A stretch of 64,000 bases of DNA from CAWEFA01 sp963851385. GTDB lineage: Bacteria > Bacteroidota > Bacteroidia > Bacteroidales > DTGW01. The stretch covers positions 16,650-80,649 of the forward strand of contig CAWKPE010000028.1 of NCBI GenBank assembly GCA_963851385.1, in the 5' to 3' direction. Positions 57,202 to 64,000 of the stretch are shown here, piece after piece (position 1 is the first letter of the stretch; every line of letters starts with the position of its first letter). A model generated the notes under the pieces. That model made no database searches. It was not told where the DNA came from and saw nothing but the letters and a program-made list of their open reading frames with translations. A program made the position numbers and the translations under genes.

Positions 57202-57311
57202 ACCATTTGAGAAAAATATGATTTAATATTTATATATAACTCATTTTTCAGATTTTTAATATTTGAATATATTAACTCACAGGGTGCTTAAAACTAAAAT
57301 TTCTAATACAA

Positions 57312-60300
57312 ATGAAAAGAATTATAATACTTTCAATATTTTTAGTCACTGGCGTTCTTGCAAGGTCTCAGTCCGATACACTTAAATGCAGTGTAGATGA
57401 ATCCCCGGTTATGCAAGGGAATCAAAATTATATCATGTCGGCCCGTGACCAGGTGATTCTTGGTGCAGGGTTTAAATTTAATAATAGTTCAAGTTATACA
57501 TTTACGGTAAATACCGACCATACTGTTGTTCCCACAACCCCGGATTATTTATCATCAGCAAATATAATAACAGGTTCCTCCCGGACACTTAATACAACCA
57601 ATTGTGTGCCGGGAACCATAGGAGGCAGCATTAATATAAGCCCAACGGGGGCTGCGACCTATAGTTTACCCATACAGGTTTCGCCAGGTTCACATGGAAT
57701 GCAACCAAGTCTTGGCATTGTTTATAGCAGCCAAAGCGGGAATGACATTCTGGGTTATAGCTGGCATTTATCAGGACTTTCTGCTATTAGCAGGGTAAAC
57801 AAAAGTCAGTATTACGATGGCACAATAACACCGGTAACATTAACCTCGGCAGACGGATTGGCTTTAGATGGCCAACGGCTCATCTCTACAGGTTCTAATA
57901 TTTATTCACCCGAGAACGACCCATATACCGTAATACAATATTATGCTTCATCTGATTATTATACAGTTACTACACAAGATGGTACGGTTATCAGTTATGG
58001 GAATAATAGCCTTTATAGTAATAATTCAAAATTTTATGCCACAGGGAGTTCTGTTGCATATAGCTGGGCAATTGATAGAATAACCGATCCGGATGGCAAT
58101 TACATCCAATTCAATTATCTGGGCAGTAATACGACCGGTGAATACCGTATTAACGAAATAAAATATACCGGTAATAGCAGCAATGCGCCTTACAATAGCA
58201 TTAATTTCTATTATGAAAAGCGAACGGATATTAATACTATTTATTTGGCCGGAAATGCAATAAACCAAACTTTGCTGCTTACTTCTATTAAAGTATTTGC
58301 CGAAGGAACATTGGCGCAAGACTACGAATTTTCATATTTCAATGATGGCTTATATTCTAAACTTAACAAGATAGGGTTTACTTCCAATGGGACATCTTAT
58401 AACCCCACAATAGTAAATTGGGGCACCACACCCAACTATAAAGTGAACAATACAAATCTTGCCAATGTAGTATTTGGTAATCCAAGCATAGACCGTTTGT
58501 ATTTTGGTGATTTTAATGGTGACGGAAAAACCGATGTAGCCAATTTATATGAAAACAGTACTCTTTCAGTATCCTTAGCAACTAGCGGGGGACAATATAC
58601 AACATATACCGTACCTGTGCCTATGAATTCAACTACTGGCACAGTAAATAATTATGTATACAAAACATTTTATATCCAGGATGTTCAGGTAGTTGACATT
58701 AATAATGACGGTAAAGACGAATTAATGGTGCATATTATTGAAACCGATTCTGCACAAAGTCCTTCAAATTCCAACCCAACACCCGCATTAAAAACAGCTG
58801 TTACCCCAAACAATTCTACTTCAGGGTCTTCATCTTATTATTTGTTAAAATATGATGAAGTTTATTATTATTCTTTAAATGGCACTTCATTCAATTCAAC
58901 TTTATATAATGGCCCGACATTAACAGGTTCCTCTAGTAACCTGCCTATTACAAACGCTGATATTTACCAGTGGTTTTACTGCGATTATGACAATAACGGG
59001 CAAATGGACCAGTTAATGTTAAAAAATAATGTACTTTATGGACCAGGAACTTCTACAACAATTAAACAAAATGTTGCAGATGTAAGGATAATAGATTTTA
59101 ATGGTGACGGGCAAGCGGACTTGTTATCCATAGGTGACTCATTAATAGTTTGGACTTACAACGGCACTTCCTTTAAGTCCATTTATTCACGTGCTTCGTT
59201 AGGTCAGCCATCTCAAATTTTTACCGGCGATTTTAATGGTGATGGTAAAACAGATATTTTAATTAATGGAACCGGTATTTTATATTCTACTGGCACAGGA
59301 TTTTTAATGACATCTGAACCATTCTCATATAACGCCCAGGCAAAAATTTTCATTAAAGATGTGAATAACGATGGTAAAGACGACATAATAATTGCCAATA
59401 ATGGTGTTGTTTCGCTTTATATTTCAACCGGCACATCGTTTATTAACACTTTAAATGATAATCTTTCAAAATCTTCCGGCGACATTGACTATAATATTTA
59501 TTCAGCAGACCTGAATGCCGATAACCAGATGGAAATAATTTTTGGTAATAATAATAATAGTGCCACCGACTACTATAATATAAGTTTTCAATCGAGGTTG
59601 GATGCCGGGTTGTATGCTAATTCTTTTACCGATGGCAACAATGTAAATTCAACTGTTACCTATGCCCCCGTGTTTACAAATAATTCTGGTGTCCGTAATT
59701 ACCCGGTAATACCTATTATTACACCTATGTACTTAGTTACTAACTTAATTCGAATGGACATGAACACAGGTTCCGTTTTTGCAAATATTAACAGTACATA
59801 CCAAAATGCATATGTGCACATGCAGGGCAAAGGGTTCCTGGGCTTTACCTCTTTTACATCATCCAATTCCATAAGCAAGGATTCATCAAGCGTGACCTTT
59901 AATAATACTATTACCGATTATTCAGGCAAAACATGTTTTTATACCTGGCCAAATAAACAATGGTCATATAGTCATGGCATTAATACTGCATTTGTAACTA
60001 ATTTCATTTCGGCCAAGGGAGGAAACATAGCCAACAAACTCTGTTTGCCTGTTGCTGTTTCCTCGGTTGTTAATGATTACATAAAAGGGTATACAACTAC
60101 CAATACTATGGCATTCGATTCAATCATGGGCAGGGTTACAGATCAGAAATCAGTTGTTTCGGGTAAGGGTAGCGGGGGCTGGTCGATTGAAACAAAGCCT
60201 GCATATATTCAAATTTCCGGTACCAATAAAAGCATAGTATCAAATGTAATTGCCAGCCGTACCAATGTCAGCGGCACATACACCAGTACAGTAAATTATA

Positions 60301-61943
60301 CTTATGGCAATACTTCCTTTCCGCTTCGTGTTACCAAGATAATTTCACCTGGCGCACAGGGTAATGTTACTACCGATTATGGCAGTGATAATACTACATT
60401 CGACTCCTATGGAAATAATACCAAGGTAACTGTATCAGTAACCGATGGTACACCTTCCCGAAGTACAAGTTGTACTTATGATAGCTATGGCCGGTTTGTT
60501 AAAAGCGCTAAGGATGTTACTCAATATACTTCTTTTGCTTATTACCGTGCTACTGATGGTGCTCTGCTTGCGAAAACCGACCCTAACGGGCTTACCACAA
60601 CTTATAATTATTCATCAGGTGGCAATGCCCTGGTTACCTCTGTTGCTCTACCTGATGGCAATATAAGTACTAATACTGTTACCTGGGACAATTCTGTTAC
60701 CGGGAGTCTTTACAAGACCGTTCAAACTGTTACCAACGGAAATATTGTGACTGATTATTACAATGCTATCGGGCAGAAATTGAAAGAAACTTCATTCGGG
60801 TTTAACAGCACACCTTTAAAATCAACATGGTCTTATTTGACCGATGGAAGACTCAATTCAGCAACTGACAACGCAGGCAATACTACATCTTATAAGTATT
60901 CCGATACCTATGCAGGAAGGTTGTATACCGTAACCGGGTTGAATACTAACCTCCAGTATGCTTATTCAAGTTCCGCTCCTTATACGGCAACGGTTACTGA
61001 TAATAATCTTGGAATTTCTAAATCACAAACTTTTGATGGAGCAGGCAATATAACTATTGCAAAAACTATCCCTGCAACAGGCAGCGCCACTGAATTAGAT
61101 TACACGTATCTGCCCATTGGAGAAATTTCGGCTATTACCAATACTACCGATGGAAGCAGCACAACTATGGGTTATGATAATATTGGCAATCAAATTTCAC
61201 TTAAAGACCCTGATGCAGGTACTGTTAAATACAAGTACAACGGTTTTAGCCAGTTGGTATCCCAGCACGATGTAATAAACCAGGTAGATACTCTAATCTA
61301 TGACCAGTATGGAAGATTGAGAACAAAAAAATCCACGGATAAAAATAATATTGCCGATTCAACTTCTTATGTTTATTCCTTTACCCTTGGTTCGCTTGGT
61401 TTGCTGCAAAGTGTTTCTCGCGATAAAGTAACTGAAACTTATACCTATGATGCCCTGTGCCGTCCCAAATCAATTGCTGTTTCAACAATCGGTTTGTGGC
61501 CAGACGGTATGCAACTGCCTTCCACTACATACATATACAATAATGTAGGGCAGCTAGGAAGTATTGCTTATCCTTCAGGGCTTACAGTAAATTACCAGTA
61601 TGACGGTGTAGGTAATTTAAAAGAAATTGACAATGCAGCAGGTGGCGCTATCTGGACAGGTAACAATGTCAATGCGCTTAACCAATGGACAAAATTCACC
61701 CTGGGTAACGGGCTTGTTACCCAATGGGGTTACGATGCCACTTTTCAGCTTAATAGCATTCAAACAGGAACAAGTGGAAGTGTGCAAAACTTAGTGTACA
61801 ATTTTAATGCAGCAGGCCAGTTAAATGGGCGTTCCGATGGTGGTTTGACAGAAACATTTCATTACGATCAGTTTAACAGACTTAAAGACTCGCAGGTAGG
61901 TACAACGGGTACTTTATTTAAATATACGGCTTTGTTAATTTAG
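57312..61943 (+). CDS. SpvB/FG-GAP/RHS toxin-like protein, 5' part truncated by an IS1 element
   Basis: This frame has 1543 codons, of which all but about five belong to the gene; the last residues after 61927 come from the inserted element. A signal peptide (MKRIIILSIFLVTGVLARSQ) is followed by an SpvB-like domain (about residues 95-200: GAATYSLPIQVSPGSHGMQPSL, in part). FG-GAP/VCBS repeats occupy about 385-750 (GDFNGDGKTD, DINNDGKDE, DFNGDGQAD, DVNNDGKDD), and RHS/YD repeats about 990-1540 (YDSYGRF, YDNIGNQ, YDQYGRL, YDGVGNL, YDQFNRL). This order is that of Tc/polymorphic toxin carriers. The coding frame resumes in phase at 62687 after removal of the element and one duplication. Confidence 0.85.
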   Translation: MKRIIILSIFLVTGVLARSQSDTLKCSVDESPVMQGNQNYIMSARDQVILGAGFKFNNSSSYTFTVNTDHTVVPTTPDYLSSANIITGSSRTLNTTNCVPGTIGGSINISPTGAATYSLPIQVSPGSHGMQPSLGIVYSSQSGNDILGYSWHLSGLSAISRVNKSQYYDGTITPVTLTSADGLALDGQRLISTGSNIYSPENDPYTVIQYYASSDYYTVTTQDGTVISYGNNSLYSNNSKFYATGSSVAYSWAIDRITDPDGNYIQFNYLGSNTTGEYRINEIKYTGNSSNAPYNSINFYYEKRTDINTIYLAGNAINQTLLLTSIKVFAEGTLAQDYEFSYFNDGLYSKLNKIGFTSNGTSYNPTIVNWGTTPNYKVNNTNLANVVFGNPSIDRLYFGDFNGDGKTDVANLYENSTLSVSLATSGGQYTTYTVPVPMNSTTGTVNNYVYKTFYIQDVQVVDINNDGKDELMVHIIETDSAQSPSNSNPTPALKTAVTPNNSTSGSSSYYLLKYDEVYYYSLNGTSFNSTLYNGPTLTGSSSNLPITNADIYQWFYCDYDNNGQMDQLMLKNNVLYGPGTSTTIKQNVADVRIIDFNGDGQADLLSIGDSLIVWTYNGTSFKSIYSRASLGQPSQIFTGDFNGDGKTDILINGTGILYSTGTGFLMTSEPFSYNAQAKIFIKDVNNDGKDDIIIANNGVVSLYISTGTSFINTLNDNLSKSSGDIDYNIYSADLNADNQMEIIFGNNNNSATDYYNISFQSRLDAGLYANSFTDGNNVNSTVTYAPVFTNNSGVRNYPVIPIITPMYLVTNLIRMDMNTGSVFANINSTYQNAYVHMQGKGFLGFTSFTSSNSISKDSSSVTFNNTITDYSGKTCFYTWPNKQWSYSHGINTAFVTNFISAKGGNIANKLCLPVAVSSVVNDYIKGYTTTNTMAFDSIMGRVTDQKSVVSGKGSGGWSIETKPAYIQISGTNKSIVSNVIASRTNVSGTYTSTVNYTYGNTSFPLRVTKIISPGAQGNVTTDYGSDNTTFDSYGNNTKVTVSVTDGTPSRSTSCTYDSYGRFVKSAKDVTQYTSFAYYRATDGALLAKTDPNGLTTTYNYSSGGNALVTSVALPDGNISTNTVTWDNSVTGSLYKTVQTVTNGNIVTDYYNAIGQKLKETSFGFNSTPLKSTWSYLTDGRLNSATDNAGNTTSYKYSDTYAGRLYTVTGLNTNLQYAYSSSAPYTATVTDNNLGISKSQTFDGAGNITIAKTIPATGSATELDYTYLPIGEISAITNTTDGSSTTMGYDNIGNQISLKDPDAGTVKYKYNGFSQLVSQHDVINQVDTLIYDQYGRLRTKKSTDKNNIADSTSYVYSFTLGSLGLLQSVSRDKVTETYTYDALCRPKSIAVSTIGLWPDGMQLPSTTYIYNNVGQLGSIAYPSGLTVNYQYDGVGNLKEIDNAAGGAIWTGNNVNALNQWTKFTLGNGLVTQWGYDATFQLNSIQTGTSGSVQNLVYNFNAAGQLNGRSDGGLTETFHYDQFNRLKDSQVGTTGTLFKYTALLI

Positions 61944-62677
61944 TATAGTTTTATTATATTTGTGCAGTTATAAAACTATATAAAATGATTATAGATAGCT
62001 GCCCAAAATGTAAAAGCAAGAATTTTCGTAAAGATGGTATAGTTAAATCAAAACAAAGGTTTCTGTGTAAAGATTGCAAGCATCGATTTACTGTAGGGCA
62101 ATTAGGAAAGCCGAATGACCTTAAAAGAAATGCCTTAGTTTTATATTTAGAAGGCTTAGGTTTTAGATCAATAGGAAGATACTTAAATGTGAGCCATGTT
62201 GCTGTTTTTAATTGGATAAAGTCCTTTGGAGAAAAGTTGGATGAATTTAGAAATCCTGGAGATATTGATGTAATAGAATTGGATGAGATGCATACATATA
62301 TTGGTTCAAAAAAAACTACTGCTGGATATGGATTGCTGTTGATAGAAATGGGCATAGGTTCGTCAATTGTGAAATTGGCACAAGAGGAACCGAAACTGGA
62401 AAAAGGCTCTGGGAAAAAATTGAAGAATTTTCCAAAGGGATAGTTTGTGCTGACTATTGGAAAGCTTATAATGAATTTGTTCCGGAAGAACAATTAGTTC
62501 AGACAAAGGCAGAAACATATACAGTAGAAGGCTATAATAGTCTTTTTAGACATTTTTTGGCCAGATTAAGAAGAAAAACAAAATGCTATACAAAAGCAAA
62601 ACATATGTTGATTTATTCAATAAAATTGTTGATGTTTAAATGGAATAATGATTTAGCTATACTTTATTAACAATGCC
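61928..62677 (+). mobile_element. IS1-family insertion sequence with 8-bp target duplication
   Basis: The element is 750 bp. Its ends GGCTTTGTTAATTTAGTATAG and the complement of the right end (GGCATTGTTAATAAAGTATAG) match at 18 of 21 positions. AAATATAC lies directly outside both ends (61920-61927 and 62678-62685), a clean 8-bp target duplication. Removing the element and one duplication restores the RHS reading frame exactly. Confidence 0.93.
61985..62670 (+). CDS. IS1-family transposase, expressed by -1 frameshift
   Basis: The first frame (61985-62443) has an N-terminal zinc finger (CPKC...CKDC), a helix-turn-helix and the first catalytic Asp in ELDEMHTYIG. A run of eight A (62308-62315) followed by C allows a -1 slip (GSKK-NYCWIWIAVDRNG). 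The second frame supplies the other DDE residues (ADYWKAY and TVEGYNSLFRHFLARLRRKTK) and ends at 62670. The fused enzyme is about 228 aa. The A-run slip site corresponds to the one that makes InsAB' in IS1. Unshifted translation gives a 152-aa product. Confidence 0.88.
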
Positions 62678-64000
62678 AAATATACATATACGCCTAATGA
62701 CAATATTGATACTACAACATTGGCCGGTAAATATACATACAATACTAATGTTTTAGTACAACCCCATGCCGTTCTTAATGTTAGCAACCCTTCCGGTGCA
62801 GGAACTTCTGTTTGCGGAAGTGGCACAAAAGTTACCTATAATGTCGAAAATAAAATAACATCAATCAGTTACAATGATACTTCATACAGTGATATTTTTA
62901 CTTATGGCGTTGGAGGCAACCGGTTTAGGGTTGACTTTTCTGGTAAAAAAAGTCCGCAAATAACAAGCAAAATATATATTGGCAGCAGCGAGTTTGGATA
63001 CAATGGTACAAGCAATGTTTACAAGCGCACCATAATTAGTGCGCCAACGGGTGTATGTGCTGTTTACCAGGATAGTGAAAGTTCAAAAAATATATATTAT
63101 ATTCACACCGATTACCAGGGTTCGTGGCTTGCCATAACCGACTATACAGGAGCTGTGAAAAACCGCTACAGTTACGATGCATGGGGCCGCCCTCGTGACC
63201 CTGCTACATGGAATTTAGATTCCGTGGGTACGAATAATGCTGTTGCAAACCTTACTAAAATGCAGCCGAGGTTTGACCGTGGTTACACGGGCCATGAAAT
63301 GGTATGTGGTTTTGGTCTCATTAACATGAATGGCAGGGTATATGATCCATATTTGCAGCGTTTCCTTAGCCCGGATAACTTTGTGCAGGATCCGGTAAAT
63401 ACTCAAAGCTACAACAGGTATAGTTATTGCATGAATAATCCGTTAAATTATACTGACCCTAGCGGTAATATGTTTTGTATGATTCCTAGATATACAGAAT
63501 ATACATATTTCCCAAATTATAGTGGTGCAGGCAGTGGCATTAATATTGCAAGTAGATGGGGAATAGGCCCGCAAAGCAATGGTGGGTCGTTTATTTCAGC
63601 TCTGAATAATTTATGGAATTCAAAATATGGAGGCACATGGACACCGGATGGTGGTATTTATTATTTTAAATCAGATGCTGAAGCTTACCTTGCAGGTTGT
63701 GCAGCATTAAATATTAATCCTTGGGGACGCGTAACAACTTGTTCAAATATAGGTATTACTTGTACATCAAAAATTAATTTCACTTTTGCTCTAAAAAAAC
63801 CAGATTTTAATCTTACTCCACCAGAAACGGTTTTATATACATCAAATTTTGGAGATGGGTTATATTACACACAATCCGCAACCACTCTTTATAATCTTCC
63901 TTCTTATGATTTAAATAGCATATCATGTGATTTGTCTTCAGAACCAATAATATCATCAGAGGAAGTTGATATTAGTAATGTCATTGATAACGTAACAAGT
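62678..64000 (+). pseudogene. RHS toxin-like protein, 3' part after the IS1 element (continues past window)
   Basis: From 62687 the frame is open to the window end with no stop. It continues the gene begun at 57312 and opens YTPNDNIDTTTLAGKYTYN. The RHS-associated core domain follows: YSYDAWGRPRDP, RGYTGHEM, MNGRVYDPYLQRFLSPDNFVQD, in part, and NPLNYTDPSGN at about 63423-63470. After this core comes a unique, Cys- and aromatic-rich region running to 64000, the position where polymorphic toxins carry their variable effector. It cannot be translated from its own start without the element, so it is listed as a severed part. Confidence 0.82.

Noticed and set aside
61954..62493. 179-aa ORF on the minus strand across the IS1 element
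   Set aside because: It is antisense to the transposase; the plus strand has a zinc finger and DDE residues, and this frame has none.

Overview
This is an AT-rich chromosomal window from a member of the Bacteroidota. The evidence is the density of type IX secretion (T9SS) hallmarks: three PorP/SprF-like outer-membrane genes beside genes ending in a gliding-motility-type C-terminal sorting domain, a 171-aa protein with a T9SS-like tail, and two PorE-type TPR/propeller/OmpA proteins. TAnnTTTG promoter boxes and the gene set folP-cdaA, BT_3928-like DoxX, WbqC and OmpP1/FadL-like porin point the same way. The species cannot be named from the sequence.

Layout. 1-5.3 kb: end of a TatD nuclease, type I asparaginase, tRNA-Ser(GGA), a Tyr/Pro-rich lipoprotein with a broken signal peptide, and a TPR protein. 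5.3-21 kb: a T9SS cargo region. It holds a tandemly duplicated PorP + sorting-domain pair, a secreted metalloprotease homologue with a ruined zinc site, an IS200/IS605 element with a non-autonomous relative abutting it, a PorE-like protein, a GxxExxY protein, and a divergent PorP / giant PKD-repeat adhesin pair. 21-33 kb: GH78 rhamnosidase-like enzyme, tautomerase, OppB-type permease, DoxX-family protein, a foldback mobile element, thymidylate kinase, dihydropteroate synthase, c-di-AMP synthase, two exported proteins of unknown function and a frameshifted ABCG-like transporter. 33-40 kb: response regulator, STAS and Hpt proteins, then a TPR + PorE-like operon and two exported proteins, two of these genes being frameshifted. 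40-49 kb: endonuclease III, Omp85-like protein, peroxiredoxin, LarE-LarB, WbqC, OmpP1/FadL-like protein and a Tyr/Ser/Gly-rich exported protein. 49-55 kb: tRNA-Arg(ACG), a structured non-coding stretch, three tandem paralogues of an unrecognised ~112-aa family, a single-pass anti-sigma-like protein, and a convergent TPR-CHAT protease gene. 55-64 kb: a possible 22-codon Pro-rich ORF, an S74-type tail-fibre-like secreted protein, the T9SS-like-tail protein, and a large SpvB/FG-GAP/RHS polymorphic-toxin-like gene split by an IS1-family element.

The most promising lead for an undescribed system is 49.7-55.2 kb. It combines the triplicated small proteins, a membrane protein with a cytoplasmic anti-sigma-like head and a predicted periplasmic TPR-like tail, and a TPR-CHAT caspase-fold protein that carries a lipoprotein signal, so it would act outside the cytoplasm.

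A second theme is gene breakage. Five genes (lipoprotein, ABC transporter, PorE-like, 294-aa exported protein, TPR-CHAT) can each be restored to a full-length frame by single-base shifts, while the housekeeping genes are intact. This is either real decay of accessory genes or residual assembly error. The RHS gene is broken separately, by a clean IS insertion with an 8-bp target duplication.
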